Shown one piece after another: positions 38,913 to 47,846 of a DNA stretch of 64,000 nt. This DNA is from Chryseobacterium sp. Leaf404. GTDB lineage: Bacteria > Bacteroidota > Bacteroidia > Flavobacteriales > Weeksellaceae. Location of the stretch: NCBI RefSeq assembly GCF_001424145.1, contig NZ_LMQM01000012.1, forward strand, positions 372,745 to 436,744, read 5' to 3'. The notes under the pieces are model-generated. The model was not told the DNA's origin and searched no databases. It saw only the letters and a program-made list of their open reading frames with translations. Within the stretch, counting starts at the first letter, position 1; every line of letters begins with the position of its first letter. A program made the translations under genes and the position numbers.

Positions 38913-41348
38913 TTATGGTTTAAATTCTAAACAATCATCCACACGATTCAGCCATCCCTGTAAGAAAACCTGCTGACTGTTCTTTTTACCGTCTGTAAAG
39001 GTAAGATCGGTATAATATTGTTTTCTGATTTCGGCTATTCTCTGCAGTAATTTATCCTGATCTTCCACATTATTAATGGCATCAATTGTTAATGAGCCGA
39101 TGTTGCCGTCATCATCTATATTCTGAGCAAATTCGTTTTTCAGCAACCTCTGAACCTGCTTTGCAGCACCACCTGAAGTAATCGTCCAATCATAAATCAT
39201 GAGGCTGACTCTTTCATCTTCAACTCTACAGAATCCTTTGGGTTCCCAATATCTTTTTCTGTAGATTTTTGTAGCCTGCTCATCGGTAATCGCTTTAAGA
39301 TTATCCAGTGTAGGATCAATATTTAAATCTTCCTTTGCATACCTTTGCCATGTGGCAAATGTTATTCCTTTATTAGTAGCACCTCCTTTATCTGCTTTAT
39401 GATCTACAAAACCTCCTTCATGTCGTAAAATAATTGGTGCAACTTTCGCAAATTTATCTTCACAGTTTCCTACTTCCGCCTTTGTTTCAGCAGGTTTTAC
39501 AGGAGCAACAAACCCTTTAAGACAGTTACATGTATTTTGAAATCCTGATTCTATTGCCAATTCTACAATGCTTTTTCCTCTTATTTTATCCTGTGTCTTT
39601 ACAAAATACTTATCATCTAAATAAGTATTTTGAAATTCTCTTACGTCCATATGAATCCAGCTCCAAGTCTGCCCCGATCCGAGACCAAAAGGTTCAAGTG
39701 AGTAATTGTTTTGTCCATCTACCCATTGATATTTGCTGTTGAGGTATTTTGTAAAAAAATTATCTCTAAGCTCTACCAACAAAGCAACGTTGGATTGACT
39801 CTTCCCAGTAATTGCTCTTCCATTTTTTGAAAATTGCAGATCTACAGCTTTACCCATATGGTTTGTGCTGGTTCTACCCTTAAGTGTATTGTGTTCCCAA
39901 CATCTGTATCCTGCTGTGATGCCATAATATTTATAAACAGTCTGTGTGCTCAAATAGAATTTCAGAGCACTCACTCCCCACAGTAAACTTCGGTGAATTC
40001 CCGGTCTTTCATATTTATGATATCTTTCTATGTGATTTCTATTAGAATACTCTCCATCATATCGTCCCTTACCAAATCCTGTACATTTATTTGTAATAGC
40101 TCTTTCATTTTTACATAAGCATAAATAATTGCTGATATTTTCTGTCCATTTTGTGGTAAAATCATCGATTGCCAGCAAGACATTTCCACAAACCTTTCCT
40201 GTTTCAGGAACTTTCATGTAATCTTTTTGGAACTGTTTGACCATTTTTTCAGTCCGTTCCGTAAACTCATCGGTAGGAATATTACCCCCAAAACCAGCAA
40301 GTCTGATATTAATTTCTCTGATGAGTTCATTTTTATCACCTATTTTAATACAATATCTCTCGCCACAATTCTGCTGGCTTGCCGGGGCTTGATTTACTAC
40401 ACTCACCGTTCTGCCACCACCAGCAGGTGGAGTTGGCTTTTTTTGAGGCTGTACAGTTCCTCTGGCTTCACCCCAGTCCCAAAGTTCAAGATTATTCCAC
40501 CAGTCGCGTACATTATCTAGAATTCCCTTTTCTTCTTTTTGGGATTGAGGCTTTTCGGCGGCAGGAGAATTCTGAGCGCGTGGCGGCGTATTTCTGTTTT
40601 GATTTTGGGCTGGCTGAGCCGGACGGTTATTTGTCTGTGGCCTGGGTTGAGGTCTGGGCGGTGTAGGAAGCGGATTGTTTACATGTACATTGTTGGTAGC
40701 ATGTTTGTTGTGAGAAAAATATTCTACCGTCACATAAAATTCAAGTTTTCCGGGATCGGTTTCCCCTTGCATTGCCTTCTGCAAGAGAGCTCTTGTTAAC
40801 ATGAATTCCGCCGCAGCAGTTCCCTGTCTGTTAACAGTGGCTTCTTTGGTTTCAATTAAAAGGTTTCGTGAGCTGTGACCATCTCCTGTGACATCATCTT
40901 CCCAAAGGCTGAATTTTAGTTTTTCCCCACCCAAATTAACTGTTTCCGCACTTGCAACAAGCTTTTCTGTATAGCTGAAAACTTTTCCTGGTGTATCGTC
41001 GATGTATTTTAGTTCAACTTTATTGATTCTTGGGATGGCCGCAGGTTGAGGAGTGATTTCCAGTGTGGAAGCACCATCTCCTTCAGATTCGTACAGATAC
41101 GCTTCAATGCGGTAAGTATGACGGTGTGCTACCTCACCGAAAGTGAAAGTTCCCGCTCCAGTTTTTTTTATATTGGTGGTAGTGAATCTGCCGTTTTCCC
41201 TTTTTTTAAACAGCTCCCAGGTAACATTTGCCGGATTTCTCTCATTTTGTGGGGTTGCCGAATACCAGTCTGTAATGGTATAGGTGGTGGCTTCTCCTGT
41301 TTTGGGAGATGTATTTCCTGAAATTCCTGAAACTCCTTTTTTTGACAT
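38913..41348 (-). CDS. Predicted T6SS wall hydrolase: M15-like plus GH108 muramidase
   Basis: An 811-residue protein without a signal peptide. Order: two beta-sandwich-like repeats (about 1-225), a Pro/Gln/Asn-rich linker (about 225-275), a PG_binding_1-like domain (about 335-395), an M15-like peptidase domain with metal motif H497-M-G-K-A-V-D503 and H566-M-D568, and a C-terminal GH108 domain (about 632-811) with the catalytic Glu644 in RHEGGF followed by a PG-binding end. It should cleave both the peptide stems and the glycan strands of peptidoglycan. The lack of a signal peptide, position after a PAAR-like gene and the adjacent lipoprotein point to T6SS delivery. Confidence 0.82.
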   Translation of the reverse strand: MSKKGVSGISGNTSPKTGEATTYTITDWYSATPQNERNPANVTWELFKKRENGRFTTTNIKKTGAGTFTFGEVAHRHTYRIEAYLYESEGDGASTLEITPQPAAIPRINKVELKYIDDTPGKVFSYTEKLVASAETVNLGGEKLKFSLWEDDVTGDGHSSRNLLIETKEATVNRQGTAAAEFMLTRALLQKAMQGETDPGKLEFYVTVEYFSHNKHATNNVHVNNPLPTPPRPQPRPQTNNRPAQPAQNQNRNTPPRAQNSPAAEKPQSQKEEKGILDNVRDWWNNLELWDWGEARGTVQPQKKPTPPAGGGRTVSVVNQAPASQQNCGERYCIKIGDKNELIREINIRLAGFGGNIPTDEFTERTEKMVKQFQKDYMKVPETGKVCGNVLLAIDDFTTKWTENISNYLCLCKNERAITNKCTGFGKGRYDGEYSNRNHIERYHKYERPGIHRSLLWGVSALKFYLSTQTVYKYYGITAGYRCWEHNTLKGRTSTNHMGKAVDLQFSKNGRAITGKSQSNVALLVELRDNFFTKYLNSKYQWVDGQNNYSLEPFGLGSGQTWSWIHMDVREFQNTYLDDKYFVKTQDKIRGKSIVELAIESGFQNTCNCLKGFVAPVKPAETKAEVGNCEDKFAKVAPIILRHEGGFVDHKADKGGATNKGITFATWQRYAKEDLNIDPTLDNLKAITDEQATKIYRKRYWEPKGFCRVEDERVSLMIYDWTITSGGAAKQVQRLLKNEFAQNIDDDGNIGSLTIDAINNVEDQDKLLQRIAEIRKQYYTDLTFTDGKKNSQQVFLQGWLNRVDDCLEFKP

Positions 41349-41366
41349 GGTGAAAAGAAAATTAGG

Positions 41367-41870
41367 TTAATAAGCGTCTATTTCATTCTCTGAAACAGTT
41401 TCCTGATAGTCATTCATATCCACCAAAGGATTGATGTGCTGAGCCGTCTTTGGATCAGCATTTTTCACATTACTTTTGCTCATCTCACCCCGCTGTCCGT
41501 GATCTTTAATGGTTATTTTGCCCCCTGTAGAACACTGCAGTTCCGAGACCTCGGTAACAGCCTTTTTACCCAAGATCAAAACCTTGTCATAGGTTTTCTG
41601 CCATTTTCCGGCCGGCGCATAGGCACAGGGAAGATAGCCGCCGGAGCTGGGTTTGAGTTTACATTTTCCGAAACTTGGGCCTGGAGGATTGAACTGTAAG
41701 TCCTCTTCGGTTACAGCAAGATAATCTGCTTCACCTGCAGAATCATTCCAATAATGTTTCTGATGCGTGCTTACGATATGCTTCGGGAAGAGATCTCCCT
41801 GATCACACTTGCATGTTCCTTTCTGAACAACGAAGTGCTTGCCATCATGGGATGATGATTGAGTAGACAT
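41367..41870 (-). CDS. DUF4280 PAAR-like spike-tip protein
   Basis: A 167-residue cytosolic protein with a Cys-rich core (GTCKCDQGD, FGKCKL, YLPCAYAPAG, LQCSTGGKITI). The last motif C-S-T-G-G-x-I-x-I is the mark of DUF4280, the PAAR-like cap family of Bacteroidetes T6SS. It probably sharpens the VgrG tip and carries the wall hydrolase encoded 18 bases downstream. It begins its own transcript, since a terminator precedes it after tssR. Confidence 0.85.
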   Translation of the reverse strand: MSTQSSSHDGKHFVVQKGTCKCDQGDLFPKHIVSTHQKHYWNDSAGEADYLAVTEEDLQFNPPGPSFGKCKLKPSSGGYLPCAYAPAGKWQKTYDKVLILGKKAVTEVSELQCSTGGKITIKDHGQRGEMSKSNVKNADPKTAQHINPLVDMNDYQETVSENEIDAY

Positions 41871-41917
41871 ATTCTGCGAAATTTGGTAATCAAAGATAAA
41901 TAAAACTTATTTAACAT

Positions 41918-41948
41918 AAAAAAAAACGGAAACAAAAATTTCCGTTTT
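41918..41948 (-). terminator. Terminator after tssR
   Basis: AAAACGGAAA (41923-41932) pairs exactly with TTTCCGTTTT (41939-41948); on the minus strand it is followed by a run of T. It separates the anchor operon (TssO to TssR) from the PAAR-like/effector transcript. Confidence 0.85.
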
Positions 41949-41978
41949 AACATATTATTAATGAATTAAATATAAAAT

Positions 41979-44381
41979 CTAATGCTTGTTATATTTTGGC
42001 TCTTCCACTTCCGTCATGGTTGGGGTAAAATATTCATTCAGCCAGTAAAACGTCTGCCCGTTATGCTGAATTTTTACCGCAGGATTGTTTCTCTGTGCCA
42101 GCATTCTGTCTGAAAGTCTTTTGTAGTTTTCAAAATAAGTTTTGGCTGTACCGGGTATTATGATATCTGATTTCTTCCAGGCTTTAAGTTTATATTTTGC
42201 CATCAGTTCTTCACCGGAAAGATCAAACCCTGTTGAAATGCCTACTGCGTAAGCCATGGGCTGCTCATAAATATCGGTATCTTTTGCAAACTCTAAAGTG
42301 GGATTGTATTTCTTCAGAAGTTTTACATATTCTTTTACAGCTCTTGACTGCTTAAAATCTGTACGAGCGGCACCGGTATTTTCGTAAACTTCCTGATAGA
42401 AATTTTTGAGCTGGTCATATTCTTTTTCAGAAATCAGAATTCCTTTTTCCAGACCTGGCTCAAAGTTTTTTAAATCAGCAGGAATGTACCCTTTTTCTAA
42501 AAACGGATTCCCGTAATTGATCAGCTGAGCAGCAATTCCGGAGGGCACAGGATTCGTAAGTCCCGGATACAGATATTTATACTTAAAATCTACATCTGTA
42601 TGCCCCGCTCCTACCGAAGAATGAAAGCTTTTATCCAGAGAACGCTCAATAATTTCATTATCCAAGGTTACCTGGGCCAAAAGACTGTCAACCGATTTTT
42701 TCAGATATCCCGGAGGTGCCACATCCCCTTTTTTTGGGAAAATTACAAACCCCTGAGACATGCTTTTTTTAGGGAAATCTAAACTGTAAAATCCTTCATC
42801 ACCTTCCGTAAGACTGAAATTATTCTTGGTTAAAACCTCGTTCTGATCTATAATTTTCTGCTTTTTCAGTTCCGCAGAGTTTTTAGCAGTATTTGTAACA
42901 ATATTTTCAGACATCAGAACAAAATCATTGTACGTGTCTGACGACCTTGAATTAGACTGAAACATAATCAGCCTTGCCTGCGCCTGCGTAAGGGAATTAA
43001 TCACTTCATACATGTTTGTGCTCCTGCTTGCTGATGTGCCTAAAGTGACCACAATATTGGTTTCATCCGGAACTCCTGAAAGAAGATTTCCTGCTGCCAC
43101 CAGACCTTCTGCTAAAGGCTGATTGATATTGCTTCCCGGGCAGTCTGTCTCAATCATTTTTTCGTCGATAAACTTAGTTATTGTATTATAATCTGAAGAA
43201 AGACCAGACGGAACTACATTGTCTCCGCAGGAATTATTTTTATACAGTACTGCTGCGTATTTTACTTGGGTAAAATAAGTAGGTTTTTCAAATTTCAACT
43301 GCAAATCCTGAAGTAAAGATTTTACTATCGGGATATACGGAGCATTAGAGCTGCCTGTATCAAGTACAAAAACAATGTTAAGCTTTTTACTCATTTCGGT
43401 AATTTCCCGGTAGCGGTCAAAATAAACCGGTTCTCCTAAAACATTAAATACATAATTCTTGCTGTAATCTAAAATATTGGTGAAATATTTAGTTTTGTAG
43501 TATGGCGTTTCGGCCTCATTTAAAGGAAGAGTTACGGGGAAAATATTTTCCAGAGGAGCTCTTTTGTTGACGTCTGTAAGCAGAACTGCTGTACGGTCTT
43601 CTGTATCAGCAGAATTGGGTGACCCTTCGTGAATACCATACGCAGATTCTTTGATTCCTGTGATATTAACCATCTTCACCGCAGATCTTTCTCCCCACGA
43701 AGAGATGACGTGAGAATCTACCCAGCCATAAAGACCTTTACCAATGCTGTCGATTTCCAGAGACGGTTTTTTCCCCACAAGGTATCTCCTGTTGTTTTCT
43801 GCCTGTTTGTAAACGTAAACCATTTGTCCGTTCGGTATTTTTACGTTAGCAGCTTCAATGAGTGCCGGAGAATTAAAAACAACAATAGAGTCATTTTTAT
43901 AATATTTTTCTGAAGAACGGATGACTTCACTGTTACTTGGCACAACGGCAACTCTTGCGGGATATCCTGTTTTCTCGCTCTTGAGAGAAGACGTCCAGAG
44001 CAGAAGTTCAGATTCAGGAATCCAGCCGTAAGTTTTCACCTCTTTTGCAGAAACTTTTTTTGTCATCAAAGCATCTGGATTGTACTCTGCAACTTTGAGC
44101 ATTCCGTCACGCTTTTTCACAACCATCAGAGGTTCTAAAAATTTGACTTCTTTATAAGATTTCTCGTCATTTTTATCTAAATACGCCGTATTTCTGGAAC
44201 GGTCTGAAATAACGATCCAGGGCACAGAATTTTTAGGAAAACCGTTGATCACTGCGTTACCGTCAATCTGCCCGTATCTTTCCGGCTCGGGAGTTTTTTT
44301 TGAAGGAAGTTTCACGCTGCAGGCGGTCAACAAAATGCTTAACCCTGCATAATAGGCGGCGAGAGGAAATTTATTTTTCAT
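41979..44381 (-). CDS. tssR: T6SS(iii) lipoprotein TssR with vWA-like domain
   Basis: An 800-residue lipoprotein. The start at 44381 (MKNKFPLAAYYAGLSILLTACS) gives a clean lipobox Cys; the frame continues 18 codons upstream without one. Order: SH3-like region (about 30-150, PWIVISDRSRNTAYL, YGWIPESELLLW), a second SH3-like unit (GLYGWVDSHVISSWG), a von Willebrand A-like domain (about 320-480, NIVFVLDTGSSNAPY) and a helical end. TssR is unique to the Bacteroidetes T6SS membrane assembly. It is last of the four-gene anchor operon, starting 54 bases after the PKD gene. Assigned from architecture and synteny. Confidence 0.82.
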   Translation of the reverse strand: MKNKFPLAAYYAGLSILLTACSVKLPSKKTPEPERYGQIDGNAVINGFPKNSVPWIVISDRSRNTAYLDKNDEKSYKEVKFLEPLMVVKKRDGMLKVAEYNPDALMTKKVSAKEVKTYGWIPESELLLWTSSLKSEKTGYPARVAVVPSNSEVIRSSEKYYKNDSIVVFNSPALIEAANVKIPNGQMVYVYKQAENNRRYLVGKKPSLEIDSIGKGLYGWVDSHVISSWGERSAVKMVNITGIKESAYGIHEGSPNSADTEDRTAVLLTDVNKRAPLENIFPVTLPLNEAETPYYKTKYFTNILDYSKNYVFNVLGEPVYFDRYREITEMSKKLNIVFVLDTGSSNAPYIPIVKSLLQDLQLKFEKPTYFTQVKYAAVLYKNNSCGDNVVPSGLSSDYNTITKFIDEKMIETDCPGSNINQPLAEGLVAAGNLLSGVPDETNIVVTLGTSASRSTNMYEVINSLTQAQARLIMFQSNSRSSDTYNDFVLMSENIVTNTAKNSAELKKQKIIDQNEVLTKNNFSLTEGDEGFYSLDFPKKSMSQGFVIFPKKGDVAPPGYLKKSVDSLLAQVTLDNEIIERSLDKSFHSSVGAGHTDVDFKYKYLYPGLTNPVPSGIAAQLINYGNPFLEKGYIPADLKNFEPGLEKGILISEKEYDQLKNFYQEVYENTGAARTDFKQSRAVKEYVKLLKKYNPTLEFAKDTDIYEQPMAYAVGISTGFDLSGEELMAKYKLKAWKKSDIIIPGTAKTYFENYKRLSDRMLAQRNNPAVKIQHNGQTFYWLNEYFTPTMTEVEEPKYNKH

Positions 44382-44435
44382 CTTGATAAACTTTATGATT
44401 TGGTTGATTTTAATTTTAAATATTAAAATCTTCAA

Positions 44436-45344
44436 TTATTTGGTCTGGTTGATATCTACTTTGGTTACACAGTTCTGTGCGTCATCAAAATTCAGCTTTA
44501 CGGTTTGTATCACTGTATTTTTGTCAAACTGAAGACCTGCGCAGTAGAGATAGAAATTATTGATTTTACTGTCGTTAACGCTTACGGTTGCGTTTTCGTT
44601 ATTACACAGATATTTGTTTAAAAGATAATTGTAATTCAGATTAAAACTGTTGCCATTGGCAATCTGCTGAAGGCGGTATTTAAAATCGTTATCCATTTTT
44701 TGATAGTTGTCTTCAATTTTCAGTTCAGAATCATCCAGTTGATCATAAGCAGGTAAAATGGTGATTGCGTGCTGCACGGGAGCTGTATTTTCTTCTGTAT
44801 AGAGAGTTACCACATAATTTCCAGGTTTCGAGTACGTAAAATAAGCAAGCTTGTCTTTTGAATCAATATTACCTGTCTCTCCAAATCTCCACGTAAACTG
44901 TTTCGCGTTTGAAATGGCTTTAAACTGAACATTCTCAAACTGACGTGCCTGTGACACAGCCTCAATGCCGGTAAACAACCCAAGGCTGTCTTTTCTTACC
45001 GCCTGTGGCTGAGATACTAAAATCCCATAATTTTTAGAATATTTATTATCAATTATTAAAGTTACCTGATAATATCCGGGTTTGCTGTAAAAATGTACTC
45101 CGTTAGATTTGTCTGAGGTACTTCCGTCTCCGAAATCCCATCTCTTTGATTTGGCAAATGGGGTTTTATCTACAAAAAAAAGACTGTCTTTTACATTTAC
45201 TGTTTTAGGATAAACTTCTGCAACAATATCATCGGAAGAGTGTATTGTTTTTTTCTGAAACCACAACGCGATAAGTGCTGCCACAAGCAAAGTAGCGATT
45301 ACACCTATGATGATGTTTGTTCGGTTTTTCTGAAAGTAATTCAT
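44436..45344 (-). CDS. PKD-domain membrane-anchored T6SS(iii) protein
   Basis: A 302-residue protein with one N-terminal transmembrane helix (11-28, NIIIGVIATLLVAALIALW) and two PKD domains in the periplasm (about 35-115, KRWDFGDGSTSDKSNGVHFYSKPGYY; about 125-200, FTWRFGETGNIDSKDKLAYFTYSKPGNY). Within a TssO..TssR operon it corresponds to the TssP/TssQ position of T6SS(iii) clusters; I cannot say which name applies. Likely role: a structural bridge of the trans-envelope complex. The gene is flanked by TssO-like genes upstream and tssR downstream. Confidence 0.75.
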   Translation of the reverse strand: MNYFQKNRTNIIIGVIATLLVAALIALWFQKKTIHSSDDIVAEVYPKTVNVKDSLFFVDKTPFAKSKRWDFGDGSTSDKSNGVHFYSKPGYYQVTLIIDNKYSKNYGILVSQPQAVRKDSLGLFTGIEAVSQARQFENVQFKAISNAKQFTWRFGETGNIDSKDKLAYFTYSKPGNYVVTLYTEENTAPVQHAITILPAYDQLDDSELKIEDNYQKMDNDFKYRLQQIANGNSFNLNYNYLLNKYLCNNENATVSVNDSKINNFYLYCAGLQFDKNTVIQTVKLNFDDAQNCVTKVDINQTK

Positions 45345-45374
45345 AATAAATTTTTGTGATGGTTTTGTGTTTGA

Positions 45375-45896
45375 TTATTTTTGGGCATTAAAAGAATTTC
45401 TGCGGTCAATTAACTGATCTTTTCTCTGCTGATAGCCAATTGTGCAGTCATCATACTGTTTTTCGTATTTTTTGATGTTTTCTTTTTTCTTGACGAGCCA
45501 TTTTTTGTCTTCCAGAAACATTTTGTAGAATTCTGCGATGAGAGGGTAGCCTACTTTTCTTTCGTCATTGATGCCTGCATTTTCAAAAGAATTTCTGATG
45601 GTACTGATATCGTATTCGATTTGACTTTCTTTTACGGGATCGGGATTTTCTTCAGATAAAGAAACGATTTTAGAAAAAGTGGTATCTACTATGGGCTGGG
45701 TAACTTTCTGCTGAATATCAAATTTATTTTTCTGTTCCAGAGTCTGCACTTTCAGAATATCTGTTTCAGAAAAAGGAGATCTGAACTGATGCAGAAAAAT
45801 AATTCCCAAAAGCAGAAGCGCCAAAAGAAGCATTAAAATAAGATACAAAAACTGATACCGTTTTTCTTTTTTTGATAAGGTAATGTGAGCCTGCAT
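45375..45896 (-). CDS. TssO-like T6SS membrane protein, second copy
   Basis: A 173-residue bitopic protein: short cytosolic start (MQAHITLSKKEKRYQF), one transmembrane helix (16-37) and a helical periplasmic domain with a long coiled C terminus (KKWLVKKKENIKKYEKQYDDC). Size and plan match the TssO/TssP group of the Bacteroidetes T6SS membrane complex. It starts 16 bases after the first TssO-like gene. It could be TssP rather than a second TssO. Confidence 0.68.
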   Translation of the reverse strand: MQAHITLSKKEKRYQFLYLILMLLLALLLLGIIFLHQFRSPFSETDILKVQTLEQKNKFDIQQKVTQPIVDTTFSKIVSLSEENPDPVKESQIEYDISTIRNSFENAGINDERKVGYPLIAEFYKMFLEDKKWLVKKKENIKKYEKQYDDCTIGYQQRKDQLIDRRNSFNAQK

Positions 45897-45912
45897 AATA
45901 CTGTTTTTGGGA

Positions 45913-46443
45913 TTAACGTCTTCTTCCTGTAAAAATTCTCGAAGGATCTTTTCTCAATTCGCCAAGTATCTGATGATCTTTGCTCTGACAGTTATTTAAA
46001 CTCCTGAGGATTGCCTGTTCGTCATTATTAGCCGTAATGATCTGGCTTTTAAGCAGAAGCATCTTTTCAACCTTTTTAAGCAGAACATTGTAATGCTTAA
46101 AATTGGTAGCGCTGTCTTCTCCCATAATATCTTTGGCATCACGCATTTTCCCCATGATAGATTCGCGCAGATAAATATCGTTTTCTACACGGTTTGCCCC
46201 GAGAATAGACATATTGTACTGAATGCTGTCTAAAGAGATTTTCAGAAGCTGATTTTTGCTCAGAAGGTTTTCGTATTTTTCCACTTCTTTGGAAATGCCT
46301 GCACGCTGCGTATCGTAGCTTTTAAAAAAGAAGAAAACTGCCGTGAAGGAAACAGCAGATAATACGATAAATGAAATAACAAACCGCCAGATCCCTGTAC
46401 GGACGTCACTTCTGTTTAATTTTTTATCATTATAAACAGACAT
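45913..46443 (-). CDS. tssO: T6SS(iii) membrane protein TssO
   Basis: A 176-residue bitopic protein. The start at 46443 (MSVYNDKKLNRSDVRTG) is chosen; the frame stays open 18 more codons without a better signal. One transmembrane helix (about 19-41, RFVISFIVLSAVSFTAVFFF) is followed by a coiled-coil-rich periplasmic part (KEVEKYENLLSKNQLLKISLDSIQ) and a basic tail. It is the first gene of the anchor operon, likely building the envelope-spanning complex that replaces the TssJLM of other T6SS types. Confidence 0.72.
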   Translation of the reverse strand: MSVYNDKKLNRSDVRTGIWRFVISFIVLSAVSFTAVFFFFKSYDTQRAGISKEVEKYENLLSKNQLLKISLDSIQYNMSILGANRVENDIYLRESIMGKMRDAKDIMGEDSATNFKHYNVLLKKVEKMLLLKSQIITANNDEQAILRSLNNCQSKDHQILGELRKDPSRIFTGRRR

Positions 46444-46624
46444 ATTAAGTATTTGGTTTTTTGGTAGGTGAAAATTATAAAAAAAAAACAGACTCACAAA
46501 AAAAAACTGTATTAATTATTGTTTTCAAAGGATAATAAAGTCTTTAACCAAGATTTAACAAACATTAATTTCACATTCCGCAGATTTTTCTTAATTTACA
46601 GGCACCAAACCTCACAGACATTAC

Positions 46625-47296
46625 ATGAATAAGATTATCTCCAGTACCGTTCGGTTCTCTATTGCCGACAGTGATTACTATTTTAAAAAAATAATGGTAA
46701 AATCACTTTTAGACAATCCGTTTTACATTCTCCTGAATGACTGCAATAACGGCCACGAGCTTATTAACAGAATTTACCGCCGCCAGGAAGACGTATTTGT
46801 TATTGAACTTTTTATGCCGGTTTTAAGCGGTCTTGAAGCCATTAAAATCATCCGTAAAAACAACTCAGAAACGCCTATTATTACTTATTCCGGGATGTAT
46901 CAGGAAGATATTGCGGATATTCTTTCAGAAATTCCCAATGTGTATTACTGCCAGAAAAACAGTCTGATTATTAAAGAAATGATAAAAGGACTTACCAAAG
47001 CAGATGCTTTCAACTATGCCGAATACACAGAGAAATGGAGGCAGCAGCCCCTTTCTGTACAGGAATATATGGCAAGGCAGAAAAACAGCCAGGATGAGCT
47101 CTCGCCAGCAGAAATCCAGCTGATGAAATTCTGCTATGAAGGCTTCAGCAACAAGGAAATAGGCGAAAAACTGAACCTCAGCACACGGACGATTGACACT
47201 TACATCAACAGACTTACGGAAAAACTGGGTCTTAAAACCAAACTGCATCTCATAAGATTCTGTGTAGAGAACGGATATTACAACAGCAGCATGTAA
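46625..47296 (+). CDS. LuxR-type regulator with Glu at the receiver phospho-site
   Basis: A 223-residue response-regulator-like protein, divergent from the T6SS anchor operon with about 180 bases between start codons. The receiver domain (about 8-125) has the acidic pair Asp15/Asp17, but the usual phospho-Asp is Glu61 (VIELFMP). The C-terminal GerE domain (AEIQLMKFCYEGFSNKEIGEKLNLSTRTIDTYINRLTE) binds DNA. Glu here mimics phosphorylation in some regulators, so it may be constitutively active or need no kinase. No histidine kinase is nearby. Control of the T6SS genes is inferred from position. Confidence 0.85.
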   Translation: MNKIISSTVRFSIADSDYYFKKIMVKSLLDNPFYILLNDCNNGHELINRIYRRQEDVFVIELFMPVLSGLEAIKIIRKNNSETPIITYSGMYQEDIADILSEIPNVYYCQKNSLIIKEMIKGLTKADAFNYAEYTEKWRQQPLSVQEYMARQKNSQDELSPAEIQLMKFCYEGFSNKEIGEKLNLSTRTIDTYINRLTEKLGLKTKLHLIRFCVENGYYNSSM

Positions 47297-47365
47297 TTTT
47301 CCGCATTATTCAAAGTTTATCTGCCTGATATTTCGCCTTCAGAAAGAAAATTATTTTTTTACTAA

Positions 47366-47399
47366 TTTGCTAATATTCAATTTTTTTAACTAAATTTGC
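47366..47399 (+). promoter_or_regulatory. Promoter of the first HU gene
   Basis: TTTG at 47366-47369, 21 bases, then TAAATTTGC at 47391-47399: a textbook Bacteroidetes -33/-7 promoter, 29 bases before the HU start codon. Confidence 0.8.
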
Positions 47400-47427
47400 A
47401 CACCTAAAATTTAAAATTACACAGGAA

Positions 47428-47718
47428 ATGACAAAGGCAGAATTGGTAAACACCATCTCAAATAAATTGGGAACAGAAAAGAATGAAACACAGAAAGTTG
47501 TAGAGGCGTTTATGCAGGAAATCAGAACTTCTATGTACAATGGGGATAATGTTTACTTAAGAGGTTTTGGATCATTCATCGTGAAGACCAGAGCAGCAAA
47601 AACGGGAAGAAACATCTCTAAAAATACTGCAATCGAAATACCTGCACACAATATTCCTGCTTTCAAGCCATCAAAATCTTTTGTGGAGAAAGTGAAAACT
47701 AAAGTTGCAGTAAAATAA
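47428..47718 (+). CDS. HU-family DNA-binding protein
   Basis: A 96-residue HU/IHF-type protein: helical body (MTKAELVNTISNKLGTEKN...), beta saddle and DNA-minor-groove arm (VYLRGFGSFIVKTRAAKTGRNI...IEIPAHNIPAFKPSKSF). It bends and compacts DNA in the nucleoid as a dimer. It is followed by the small basic protein and RNase G, a gene order I recall as common in flavobacteria. A second HU is at 63616. Confidence 0.95.
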   Translation: MTKAELVNTISNKLGTEKNETQKVVEAFMQEIRTSMYNGDNVYLRGFGSFIVKTRAAKTGRNISKNTAIEIPAHNIPAFKPSKSFVEKVKTKVAVK

Positions 47719-47756
47719 ATTAATAGAATATTAACTAGTTATTAAAAATTAAAATT

Positions 47757-47846
47757 ATGCCAAGCGGAAAGAAAAGAAAGAGACACAAGGTAGCGACTCA
47801 CAAGAGAAAGAAAAGAAGAAGAGCGAACAGACATAAGAAGAAATAA
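47757..47846 (+). CDS. 29-residue very basic protein, likely ribosomal
   Basis: A frame of 29 residues starting MPSGKKRKRHKVATHKRKK and ending in a run of Arg/His/Lys; about 60% of residues are Lys or Arg. It is preceded by an A-rich leader after the HU gene and followed by the RNase G gene. Its composition, size and place fit a small RNA-binding ribosomal protein; I recall a short basic protein named bL38 from the Flavobacterium johnsoniae ribosome, and I suggest, without proof, that this is it or a relative. Too short for ordinary gene calling. Confidence 0.72.
   Translation: MPSGKKRKRHKVATHKRKKRRRANRHKKK

Noticed and set aside
30339-46443. Phage tail or extracellular contractile system (eCIS) instead of T6SS
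   Set aside because: TssR, TssO-like and PAAR-like (DUF4280) proteins and Hcp-type TssD point to T6SS(iii); no tail tape measure, terminase, capsid or tail-fibre genes were seen.
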